Source: Tubiluchus corallicola
Taxonomy: Eukaryota; Priapulida; Priapulimorpha; Priapulimorphida; Tubiluchidae
Reading direction: 5' to 3'
DNA length: 64,000 nucleotides
Assembly (NCBI GenBank): GCA_030141605.1
Contig: JAQGDQ010000337.1
Coordinates: 1-64,000, forward strand
Position numbers and translations under genes: made by a program. Positions 10,635 through 23,400 of the stretch are shown here, one piece after another. Under the pieces are notes generated by a model. The model worked only from the letters and a program-made list of their open reading frames with translations. It was not told where the DNA came from and searched no databases. Within the stretch, counting starts at the first letter, position 1; every line of letters starts with the position of its first letter.

Positions 10635-12163
10635 CCTATAAAAATGACATCAATACAAGTTTAAGAATAAAATTCAGCTAATTCGACTGGCCACGCAATA
10701 GATTGTTGTGTAGGCTATTAACAAATGACAAGTTACGGTATAGTCAGGACGGTAGTATGTGTAGGCCTACTTTCGTGGTGTTTTAATCACCGCATACAAG
10801 CTTCTAAATTAAAATCAAACTCCGGAGAGCTTCAATATGTAAGCACTCAAAGCTACACTTAAATGTCTTCATCGTGTACAAACAGAAATTTACTATAAAA
10901 TAAAGTTTATAAACTTTAAACATGAAATCGCAAACAAAACAAGCGCTATTTAAACCTGAAACATACTTGCGCCGTCTACTGATAGAAATTGCAACTAATC
11001 GAGCTATTTCAGTCAGATTTTATTTTCAGACTCGTAAAGTTTCTTTGCACCACTCCAAATAGTTTTAAAAATCGCAGCCAGTCATACAGTCAGTCGGTAG
11101 TCGGTTCGCTAAATCTGAAAGCTCTGACTAATTTCTTACTGTTAAAATTAAAACATAGTAATCTAACTAGTGTGCCCATGTTAAAGGAGGAGAAAAATAA
11201 TAAATGAACTTTAAACCAACATTAAAAATTATATTAACGTGATTTATTAGCGACGATCGTTTCAATTTGTAACCAGTATCAAGCCAAAATAAGACCACTT
11301 GAAAACAGTGTTTATAGAAACATTATCACAAAAAAATATCTAAAGGCCTGAAACGTTACAGAAAAAGGAAGTCAGTGCTTTTAATAAGCTACTAAAAATA
11401 ATAAAAATTTATCACTATTTTTTGAAGATGTTTTAATGTAGGCAAAGTCTAAGTAACATAGGACAGCTGCTGATCAGCGGTCACATCTGGTTATATAAAT
11501 TTAATGTAAAAAAATATGTATAAAGTAATTGTGTAAGTATAAAATAATACAGTAATGTAATATAAGTACTAAAATAAATTACTTTACAAATTTTAATTTT
11601 CACATGCAATTTACTTATAATTGAAAACGGTTGCTTCAGTAGTACTTTCTATTGTTACTTTTTTGTAGTTAGCTGCATACAGTGTTAAAATTTCAAAACC
11701 AAAAATTCACAAAACAATTAAGTGCCTCAATATCTTTGTGAAAAAAGTGTTATTGCCACCTGTTAATGAGAAAGAGAAAATATTTCAGGTAATGTGCCTT
11801 TAAACTGAGCCTGGAGCTGTGCTGTTAAATACGTGTATTGGGCATAGCTTCAACTAACATTACGCAAAGCAGTCAGTCAGAAATTTAACGCGTAATTCCG
11901 TGTTTGTATTCAAGTGATTTTGGGTGGAGTCGAGTTTTACCACTTGGCGTTCCCCTATTCAGCCAATCAACGATCGTCTGAGGAATTCTAGGTACAGCAG
12001 GTCAGACTGGAGTACGCGCTCATTCAGACTCGGAAACACGCTGCTTGTTTAGTTAATACTTTAAATATTTAAGTAAAATAGTACATGTGGTGCTAAAACT
12101 TATTTAATGGATGTAGGATAATGCTCAGAGGGTTATCAACAGATTCGAGCATGCCTTGGAGTT
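10635..12163. promoter_or_regulatory. Shared upstream region of two divergent genes
   Basis: About 1.5 kb separates the minus-strand CEP295-like start codon from the plus-strand DOMON gene start codon. It probably holds the CEP295-like non-coding first exon (a GTATGT donor on the minus strand at 10961-10966) and both promoters. I see no clear TATA box or CpG-island-like stretch. A short ATG frame starting at 12121 overlaps the DOMON start out of frame and could act as an upstream ORF. Confidence 0.4.
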
Positions 12164-15100
12164 ATGAAAGCGGACACAACGCTTGTTTTTGGATGTTTGT
12201 TGTATATAGTTTTTTATAGTGTATTACTGATAGACTGTCATGTTCAATTAATTTTTCCGCCTGCTAGAAAGTATGCTTTGGACTTTTTGGATAATCAAAG
12301 AACAGTCGCTCCCTGTGGAATGCCTAAAGGTATAATTTTCTGTGTTGTGACTGACAGCTGTTTGATATAAATTTTATATTAATTATTCGTTAATTTCCTA
12401 TATTAACTTAGCTTTGTGACGTGCAAACTTGATCGTAGTTTATAAGAATTATCAAGATCAAAACATGTAATTCCTGCGGGTCTGTCTAGGCTATCCAGTC
12501 CCAGGTGACTGAGTGGCACTCAAGTTGTGATTCATACATGTTATGCGCCCCCACACACTGACTGCGTCTAGACTATCATGCTTCTCTTGTGGGAAATAGC
12601 CAACAAGCGAAAATGAAATTGTGCTCAGCAAAGAACTTTTATTGGTAATATCGTCAAGAGAGCATGCCATTTAAGAATTACGCTATTGAATTTCATTCAT
12701 GATTCAAAAAATGCTGTTTCGCTGTTTGTCTGCTGTTTGTTCGCTGTCTGCAGTAGTGTGTGTCATTCACTCATTCTCACAATGAATTATTGGAGATATT
12801 CCCAACCTCCCCCAGTGAACTGGTCCCACCCTTGGGTACGTCCACATCTCGGCTGAGTCCATTGGATGGGTCATCTCTTCAACCACTCACCGATCCCAAG
12901 AACCTTGCTGCCGGCAGAGTTTCCTTCCATGGGCTTGTTGGTAGTTGTCATAGTCACCTTAACGCCCTGGCATGCAAAAGTAAGGAAAGAATTTGGCTGA
13001 CAAAATTACGAGTTTGCAGTTAAAGACCTGTTTGTATGGTTAAGTTGTGTATGGGAATTAGTTTAATGGAAAAACTAGTTATATTCAGTTTCTTAAGTAG
13101 GCTTATGCTATGCGCCATCACCACCCTGCTATGTTACATGTTCATTTAGCTGATGTTTGAGTTGTTATTACACATTATTTACATTATTCTCAATACCTAA
13201 TCAGACCTGCTTGGCAGGCATACAAATCAGTTGTGTTATTACACTACACATTTTAAATAAATGCAAGATCTATATACCATGAAAAAAAATTGTGCCTCCA
13301 CATCCCCAGCAACCACACAACTCATACCACTTTTGCCATCTCACTCACACTACATCAAGCATTCCACACCATACACAACATCCACTATAACACACTATTC
13401 TCAGCACATTACACCACACCGCATCCATCACAACAACCACACTACACTTACCACACCCTCTACACCATACAAATTGACACCTGACCCACCACATCACGTG
13501 TATTGATGATGATGATGATGTATGAGGAAGATGATAATGACGTACGATGATGATGAGGATGATAATGATGCACGATAATGATAATGATGACAATGACAAC
13601 GATGAAACCAAGCGACACTAACCTCAACAACACAACAGCATAATGAAACCACGCAAAATGCGGAAGTTAACGTACTTTGCACAAATTGTGTCCATAGAAT
13701 TGGTAGACGCCCATAAAAATTGAGCCGTATGCCTCCAAATTGGGTGTAACATGATCACTAATGGAGGAAGTGAACGACAGGCAGTGACCTGTTTGTGTGA
13801 CTAGTTCCTTGCTGTCATCCATGGCTTATAGTGCTAGGCATAACCTTTGTATTGATCATTAGCTAATTTAATCTTACTGTTTACTTTAACTCATGTACAA
13901 TGATTTTTGTGCCTAATAAATAATAATAATAATAATAAGTGTTTGTATTTTGAAGCTGAAAATGAATGAACAGAAATTGAACACCAAGTCCCCAAAATCT
14001 TTTTTTAGAAAGCAATAAGCAATGACAGTAAAAAAGTTTTCTTTTTTCACAGGCATTCCGGGAAGTCCTAAAACGACATTGGTTGCAGGATCAACAGTCA
14101 ACATCTCATGGAAGTTAGCATATCCTAATGTGGTAAATATGCCATTTTCATCCCACAGCTTCATTTTTACTTATAGATGGTGTGGCCTTCTGATTTCGTG
14201 AAAGTTAAGCAGTATTTGGCAGCTTCAGCAGGTAGTTGGATGGGTAAGTCAAAAATGCCAAACTGATAAAACTTTGATAAAAAATTTGAAAATTCTGAGC
14301 ATTGGGTTTATTCTAGGTTTTTAGACCTAGTATTCCTTCTCATATTACAGCAAGTTACAGCACAGTGTAATGACCTTGATAATTTTGTATTTAAATTAAT
14401 ATCATTAAGTTTTCTGTAAGCCGTGAGCCTATTTTTATCTACGTGTTCAAATTCCATTACATTCCATTCCATTTACAGTAACGACAGACTTAAATGGCAT
14501 GTAATGACGAAGGAAGAAACAGCATTTTAAATATTTAAATTTATTGTTTCTAATTGCAAAAAAGACAAGATATTTTTTACAAATTTTTTAAACGTAAATA
14601 TTGACAATAAATTGACGAGAAGACTGTTTTTATTTGTTATTGGTTTTTAAATGAGAAAATTGTACTGCTTTTCCCTATCTACTATGGTCTACTGTCGATA
14701 TCAGCCACTAATAACTGTTTATGTTTATTTTACTGTTTATAGGGAGGTTTTACAATAGATCTGAGAAATTCAACAAGTGATCGTGTAACAGTGCTAGCTG
14801 CCTATAATCCCATTGGTTTAGTTGAACCAGACTATACGTAAGTACTGAGCATAGGCATATTTAAAATTTGTTATGTAGGCTGGCCTATTTTACCAGACAG
14901 ATAATGGAAAATTTAGATGTTATTATGGACGTTTCAGAGTGATATTTACATCAATAATGCGTCTGCTCATCGTTACTTTTTGTCTAAACAGCTGCCTTGA
15001 ATCTGATTTAGTTATTAAACTGAACTGTAATCTTTAAATAAGGAACGATGGCAGGTAAACAAACACGTTTTTGAGATTTTAAGCCAAGCTTAAGCTGCGA

Positions 15101-15873
15101 GACAGGAAACAGTCGCAGACATATACACTCAGGTCAACTGCGCCTGAATTCCAGTAACTAGTAAGGTACATGCAACACTGCTCAGCTTGACCACGACTGA
15201 GTGTACGTGAATGAAGGAACATTCTGACCAGAGCGTGAGACCAGACCATCCCAGAACCATCGTTGAACAATGCTTAGGTTTAAACCGGCAGATGTTCAAT
15301 GCCTGGATTAGGACATGAGCAACTCACTTGAACTGAGTTGCAGTGCATTGAGTTGCATCGTAAGGTTGCTTATGTCAAATGGATGTACTCAGAACTAGTG
15401 GTGTACCATATGTCGCTCAGTTGCAGCCAATTGTCAAGTTTTCAGTTGCTTTGCTTTGCAAGGTCGACCTAAGCTTGCCTTTAGTTGAAAAGATCCACAG
15501 AAACTAGATACTTCTGTAGTGTAACGAGCAAAATGAGTCAGTATGAGCAGGCTGCCTCTGTTTCTTTTTTTTGCAATAAAGTACTCTTTATAAAGCTGTG
15601 TACTTGCTTTAATATATGTTTTCTTATTAAAATGTATGTTTTGACGATTTGACCAGAATGTGTTTATTATGAAGCACAGTTGATGCTGTAATTTTTCTTC
15701 AAAATGACATTTTTTATTTGCGTTTATTTCTTTGTTTCATAGTATCACGCATTGGGCAGTGCAGCTTCCAGATGAAGAGTGCCTGGGATGCTTCATCAGA
15801 ATCCTTCGCGAAGCTGAGGAGTGGCAGAACACAACACAGTGGAGTTGTGGAGACGTTGATATTGTAGATCCAG
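12164..15873 (+). CDS. DOMON gene exons 1-4: signal peptide and His-first domain
   Basis: The start is the ATG at 12164. Residues 7-23 are hydrophobic (LVFGCLLYIVFYSVLLI) and a signal peptidase cut after Cys25 would leave His26 as the mature N-terminus, followed by VQLIFPPARKYALDFLDN and PCGMP. Exons 2-3 encode a beta-rich Ig-like stretch (STVNISWKLAYPNV). Exon 4 has a second His in ITHWAVQ, a CLGC pair, a helix RILREAEEW and WSCGDVDI. A His at the mature end plus a second central His recalls the copper-binding histidine brace of LPMO and X325/Bim1-type proteins. That relationship is inference; the exact cleavage site and fold need testing. Confidence 0.75.
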
Positions 15874-17451
15874 GTGATCCACGTAGATTTTGCTGTTTAA
15901 ATGTTACGTGTTAGCAGTTAGCTACCTGATTCGTGTTAGTACACATTAGTCATGAAATTTGTTTAGGCTTTTTGTAAAGGGAAGAACAAGTCACTCAGTA
16001 TGTTGGGTTTAGTTATACTGTTATCACTTAAACTTAGAAAAATATAACAAAGAATTTTGCAAAGAACTGCCTATAAAGCATAAACTTAAAATGTACTACC
16101 TCTGTACAGAAATTCTCAGGCGTGGTGGTTGTCACCATTCGCTTGAAAGTCATGACGTAACTGTGAGACTTTGTGACTTTTCGTAAGCGCGCCCTGCTTA
16201 AACTAATTCAAACTTGTGCAGCTTACCTAATGTTCACGCAAAGGTATTACAAGATTGGCTATCTATTTTTTTTACAATAACTTATTATACTTTTAATGAA
16301 GATTGGCGATGAATGACATCAATGAAAGAAGAATAGGCATTGATAATGGGAGTGTCCAAGCACAAATGTTCCTTGATTTGAAAATAGAGATGGAAGGTCA
16401 GAAATTCGAGGTCAAGGTCATTTATACCCTTGTAGTAGGTTTTTGCCATTTTCTTGTGAGCTGCTATTTTCTAGCTTCAATTTGTTGGAAGTTAAGAACA
16501 GCCTTTTTTCGTACTTTTTTGGCAAACTAAGAAAACCCCAATTTATTTTAAAAGAGCAGGCAGTTGGCTTCTAGACAACAAAATTCTGCTGCAGGAGGAG
16601 CAAAGTATGTATAAAAAAACATATACTGAAGTTTTGTCAGCCTTCAATGCTCTTACTTGCATTACTCCTTATTTTTTTGTTATATCCGTGTTATTAAATC
16701 AGAAAATTTTCAGTTATTTGAATACTTCGTACCCACAGCTATCAGCGATCCATTATCCCACATGGTATGCTTCACTTTTGCAGAATCAATGATTTGTGTG
16801 GTGCTTTACAAACCTTAACTGTGGGTCTACGGAAAAAATCTTGCTTCAATTCCTTAACAGATGGAAAGCTATTAAAATGGTTGAGACTAGTAGGCGGAGC
16901 AGGTGTTATAATTTGTAGATTTTAAATAGTGCTGCATGAACTTACATGATGTAAGATACTTATAAATAAGTTAAAAATTTCTAGGTTGGTGTTTTATACT
17001 GCTTGTTACATTTCAAAGTATGATAAGATACTTACAAACGTCTTGCTAATTTGAACATTTATTTGCAGTGGCTTGTTCAATGTGATGATAATACTAGCTC
17101 TTTGTACTTTGTGTGCTTCCAAAGCAGCTTATTATCAGTATAAAGATCATAGGCTGTACATAAGTTAAACCTAAGTTTTTTTTAATATTTGTTTTAATAG
17201 GAGCTGTGGATGGGAAGGAACTCTGCTCGCAACATGGGAGATTGAATGACGGGTCATGTGATTGTGATGAGCTTTATAGCGGAGATTATTGTCAGTATAA
17301 AGGTAGGTTTGTAAGCAGAAATACTCATAATACTTTGTGTGTGCATGCGCGGATATGTGTGTACACCTGAAGGCATAATTGTGTGTGTGCCTGTGTGTGT
17401 GTGTGTGCATGCGCAGACGTGTGTACACCTGAAGGCATAATTGTATGTGTG

Positions 17452-17497
<46 letters not shown>

Positions 17498-20400
17498 TGT
17501 GTGTGTGTGTGCATGCACGGACATGTGTGTACACCTGAAGGCAAAATTGTATGTGTGCACGTGTGTGTGTGCATGCGCGGACATGTGTGTACACCTGAAG
17601 GCATAATTGTGTTTGTGCATGCGTGCGGGCGGGCATGCGTGCGTGTGTGCATGCGCGGACATGTGTGTACACCTGAAGGCATAATTGTGGGTGTGTGTGT
17701 GTGTGTGCGGGCGGGCGGGCATGCGTGCGTGTGTGCATACGTCTTGGATACCCTATAGAAAGGTGAAATGCTTTGCTAACTCCCTTTGTTGAGTGCATTC
17801 AAGTGTATTGTATAAGTGGCTCTAATTGATTGTGTATGACCAGGATGAGATCTCGGACCTGTTTTCTTATGTTGAACCAAATGTTCAAACTGGAGTTCAA
17901 ATCCTAGTTAGCTCAGTTTTTCAGTACTGTTGTTCTTCTTCAGTTAATTAGCCCCTAAGGTTCATTGTTTGTTATGAAGAATGGTGTTTTTTGAATGCGT
18001 ATAATGTGCTAGTTCATCTACTATGCAATTAATTTGGAGTGAAAGCATAAAAATGTCAACTATTTAAGTGAAACTATTGATGCTCATCCATTAACGAGCG
18101 CTGCACCTGATTAAAGACAATGACGTGTGTACACCCGGATAGTAAAACAGTATGACTAAAGGATAATTTATTTATTTATAACCAGCTGTTGGCCATAATC
18201 AAATGCTGTCTTTCACCAAGGACTGGCTGCTTGTGTGTAATGATTTAAAAATTTAGAACTATCTTGTTTTTAATGGTGGCATCATGTGTTTTTGTAACAG
18301 TATTTGGTCTTTTTTTGTTAACAAACGGCGTCGAGTATTGCGGTCTACCAGTTACTGTTAAATTACCTTGCTTTTTCAACATAAAAAAATCTGGTAGTTG
18401 CCTTAATAGATTTTTGGCTGATTTTTCATGATTGGTTTGTGCCTTGGTGTGATTACTTGATTGATTGATTGCTTGATTGATTGACTGACTGATTGATTAA
18501 TTGATTGACTGACTAACTGGTTGGCTGGCTGGCTGGCTGACTGACTGACTGACTGACTGACTGACTGACTGACTGACTGACTGACTGACTGACTGACTGA
18601 CTGATTGATTAGTTGATTGACTTGATTGGTTGATTGACTCATTGGTTGTTTGATCGATTGATTGATTGTGATCAGTCATCTAATGATATTTTTAACCTCA
18701 ATGTTTTTCATTCAGATGAGTGTAAGGAAAACTCTGATTGTGGACCACATGGAAAGTGCCTGGAAACTTATTTCTCTGCTCCTCCCAAGTTCATGTGTTT
18801 CTGTGAGAGGGGATGGTTTGGTACGGGGTGTCTAAAAGGTATTTATGTGTTCTTCTTGTAATTTTATTGGAGCACCACTATTGCACTGGCTAAAATACAC
18901 AGAACTCTAGAGATTAGCAGATTTTCCACTGATTTGTATGTTGCATCCTACAGTTTTGTAATTTTTCATAAATTACATTGCATGTCGTTTATAAGCTGAA
19001 ACTGAAGATTTTCAAGATAAGTACTCTAACAAATCCGCAGTTTGAAATTCAAAACCAAATATGATTGTAAAAAGGGAAATGCGGAAAAATAAAAAAGTCA
19101 CTGGATTTGAACCACGGACCTGTGACTTACTCACGAGTTCAGTCCTGGGAGACTGGTCAACCCCTTGTGATCAAGATTAGGCTGAATTCATTAATTCAGT
19201 CAATGGTTCAACAACATTTCTAGTCACAGTAATTCTACTCAGGAACAATCTGTGGATGATTAACCCAGCAGTACTGTTTTGTGGAGTTTTTAGCTGTTAT
19301 TGAGTTTTAAAGAAGCTGCGAAAATTTACCTTGTAATTAATCAACAGTAAATTACCTTTTTTTAGAATCACCCGTGAAAACTATGAGCCATTGTGAACAC
19401 ACGTACCGAATGATCACCAGCGAGACTGACCTCTACTGGAGAATTTTACAGGTAAAAGTGAAACCACATGGTAATGCCATAAATTTACATATACCTCATT
19501 AATGATTAATGACGATTCCTTGTTCATAAAATTCTAGTGCTTCCTTAGTAAAGTTCAGAGGCTGAATAATCAGAGATTTATCATGATGTTATGGTTAATG
19601 TATTGCTAATTCGGATGCAAATGATACGGGTTCGACTCCAGCAGAGAAAAAATTTTTCTGGTTTTTTACATACATTTTCGGCCACATGGTGTTGTAAAAC
19701 TTCGTTAAAAGTAAAATTAGGTTTAATTTTTGTTTGCATCTCCTGCCCATTTGTTGCCCAGCTGATCAAGTGTATAGTTCTAATATGTCATAAACGTTGG
19801 TTTTTCAAACTTCGTCATACTGCATGCGCTCTGTCGATAAAACAGAATCTTGATAAGCTAGGTTCTGGCCCTGCCACAACTGTTTACACTGATTGTGCTT
19901 TCCCTGTCTCAGCCTCTGGGTGCTGAGTGATGAACTGCATTTAAAAAACTGAAGTCACGTGGGGCAAATTTGAAGCACTCGAAAAGTAAACCTGTTTTTT
20001 ATTCATTCTTGTGCCGGTCTGAATGCAGTTGCATTTGTTAACATTGAATAATTTGGGACGCAGCCTATTTATGTTTACTTTTGATAGAAAAGAAATGTAT
20101 TTGTTGATTCTTAATTCAGATTGTTAATATAGAAAGGGTGATATCAGTTTGTTAAATATCCACAGTATAAATATTTGCTCATTGTGTGAGATACATAACT
20201 AATTTATTATACGACTGTAAGTAATGCAATTACACACTTGCATTTTTAACTTTTACCCCCAGATGGCAGGCAGAAAAATGCTCAATCACCAATGCCCATT
20301 TAGACAGTGTGACGTTAAAAGCTATGGCAGGCTATTGTTTTGTTCCGGCTAAGCTGCGGCTTGCCTCTGTGTGAAATTTTACACTATTTTTTACAAATAT

Positions 20401-23400
20401 CATTAGCGCACAAAAAATCCATGTCCTGCATTTACATAAATGACATATTCCAGTTGAATATTTCGTTAGCTGTTTGAAGATGTTGTCTGTTTTTTTATAA
20501 ATAGGCAAATAATTTAACTACTTGTGAAAAATCTGCCGGGACCACATGAAAAACACTTCATTTACTGAACAACACAGCATGAAACACTTAATAAATTTAC
20601 CGAAAATGAGTATAACCCCAAAATGATCTTGACACAAAAATGTGATAATTAGAAAGCTTTAGAACCCCTCTTGATAGATCCGTTGGTTGTTTTTCCTGCA
20701 AAAACTCATTGTAACAGAATTAACGAATGTTGTGTAAAAAGTGAAATTTCTCAATGGCCATAAAGTTAATTAGGCACAACAATGGAACTTGTAATTGCAT
20801 TATTTGCAGTTGCATTTATGTTGTTGAAAGTTGGAGTTTGGGCTTTGCCCACTGACCTGACTTTCCAACAAGGGCCAAACATGGAGCATTGATTTTTGAA
20901 ACAAAGACACTTCTTCATGGAATTCAGTGCTTTACACGATGGAAGCTGAAATACAGTGTTCCCTCGCTACTTCGCAGTTCGTTTATCGCGTACTCGCTGT
21001 TTCGCGAGTTTTCAAAAATATTAATGTAAAATATTTATTGCGGTATTTTCGCTGTTTCGCGGGTTTTTGCGGTAGTCCGTTTAAAGTATTTTTGCACATG
21101 CGTAGTACATATTGTACTGTAATGTATAGATTTGTTGAATTTTGCATAAAAAATCACAAAACATATAAAAATATATTAAAAATATTAATTCTAGCATTAA
21201 AAGAATATTATAAATCATAAAAAATTACCATTTACAGTAAATAGTGTATTTATTCGGCGGATGAATACACACCAAAAATGAAATGTAGTACTTGTGACCT
21301 AAAATAAATATAGTGTCCCTACTTCGTGGAAATTTACTTATTGCGGGCAGGCCTGGAAAGGAACACCTGCTATAAGTGAGGGAATACTGTATTGCACACC
21401 AAAAATATTTAACTGCAGGCTTACTTAATATACCTGGTTGTGGTGGGACCAGTTCCTTGCTCATTATGCCTCTACCATGATACACTGAATCAGCAGAGGT
21501 GTTTTAGCCATGTTTGGATATACATTCAAAAACTGCAAAGGAAATATTGAACTGAACTGGTTCATTTATCTCAGAGACCAAGTTTTGTTGCCATTCCTAA
21601 CTCTGTTGAGCTTTTGACCATTCAGCTGACCTTGAGACAATTAAAACAACCAAAACAATTTGTGTGATTATAACCAAACATGTCCAAACCAATCTCTTGG
21701 TCATATTTGCTTATTTTTTCACATTTTGTCGTTACTTTCTTAATAATTTTTATTTACTTTGCGGCTAATGCACCACAAGCAGTTAATACCATGTATGTTT
21801 TTGTAAGGCTGTCTTTTACAACACGTTTTTTAATTGTTTCCTCTTCTAAGATTTTCCAAATCTGCCATCTGTTAGTGTGACTAATTGCTGGTATAATTAT
21901 TTTAATCTAAGAGATTTTTAATAAGTGGAATTAAGCAGCAAAACTTGGTTTTTTAAATTTTTTAAATTTTCACTCTTTAAGGCTCACTCAAAGTCGTAAT
22001 TACATATTATGTTTTCCTTTCTCAACTTTCAGGTTTATTGCTCTTATACCATTGCTATTATTACATGATTTACTTCATCCTTATTTACATTAAGTTATCT
22101 ACAGAAGCATGCATAACTATAATCATTTAAGTAAGGTGAGTGTGTTAATGACCGTATGGTCGTACACTCACCTCGCACTACTCAAATTATTTTATTTAAA
22201 ATTTTTTAATGTGTTTGATATTGTATTTTTTGATGTGTGAAATAAAATTCATGGTTCATAGTTCACATTTTTGCCTATTGCATACTTATTACCTCCTGCA
22301 TATATATGTTTTTGCCATTTGTTGTGTTTCAATGTAAAGTTCCATTTTACAATTTAATTCAATGTTTGTTTTTTGTCTGATAACAACAAATAAATTTAAT
22401 TTTTTTAAAAGTTCTAGTTTTGTTTATTACTAATAATATTTAATGTGTATACAGGTATTTTTGTCCTCTATTGTAGAAAACACAAGAGATTGAGGTTATC
22501 TTGCACACAGTTGGTAAGACCTGGTTAGGAGTTGGGTGGAGGCCAGGTCATGACAGCACAGGTGGAACTGGTAATTATTTATTTATCCTCTCATTTCTTT
22601 TTATTCATAATGCGGTCGTTAATGGGATCGAGAATGTGATCATTATTTGTATTTTTTTGTTATTATAACTTCTTATTGCGCAAAATCTGATTCAGTAATA
22701 CTGATTGAAACTTTTCTTGATCCATACCCCATGCTAATGTTAGATGCAGGTTGAGTTGCTACCGAGACAACGATTATATATTATTGAAAAGTATGATTAG
22801 GGTGTTCTTTGTTTAGTTTTCTTTGAGTTTCTGTGCTAGTGTGGTTCAGCCCACTAATATACAGTACGAGTGAGCACTCTCTGCCAGAAAGCGATTTGTA
22901 ATCGAATCGAATTTGTGGATTTCGAATTCGAATTGAATTTGAAAGATTTTCCTACCAGTAGTAAAAAGTGGCCTTACAAAGATCGTGCATATTACTTGAT
23001 TTTGTTCTGCAGTAAAACCACTATTAGTTTGTTAAAAATTTTGCACAGAAAGTGCAGCTAAATTGTGTTAATTGCACGCTGCTTCAAACATTCTAATGAT
23101 ATTGAACGTATATGGCTGAAATGCTGAATTATTCAAATGTATAATTTTAGGTTCAAATCGAATTTGAACTAAAAAAGCTCGTTTGAATTGAAATCGAACG
23201 TTCAATGCTCACCCCTAATATGCAGTAATAATGTTACGCTCATAGACGCAATTCTACAAATGCAAGACTTACACTGATGTCTCGGTGTATCGGAAAATTC
23301 GGATAAAATCTGGACCGTTAAAAGTCCCGCGTAATACGGACACAGTCCGTTATTTATCAAGCTGACCACATTCATCAGTGTAACCATGTATACATCTCTA

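Noticed and set aside
17171-17798. His/Thr-rich frames of 105-183 codons on both strands
   Set aside because: They follow (TG)n and GCATGCGCGG repeat units inside a DOMON gene intron.
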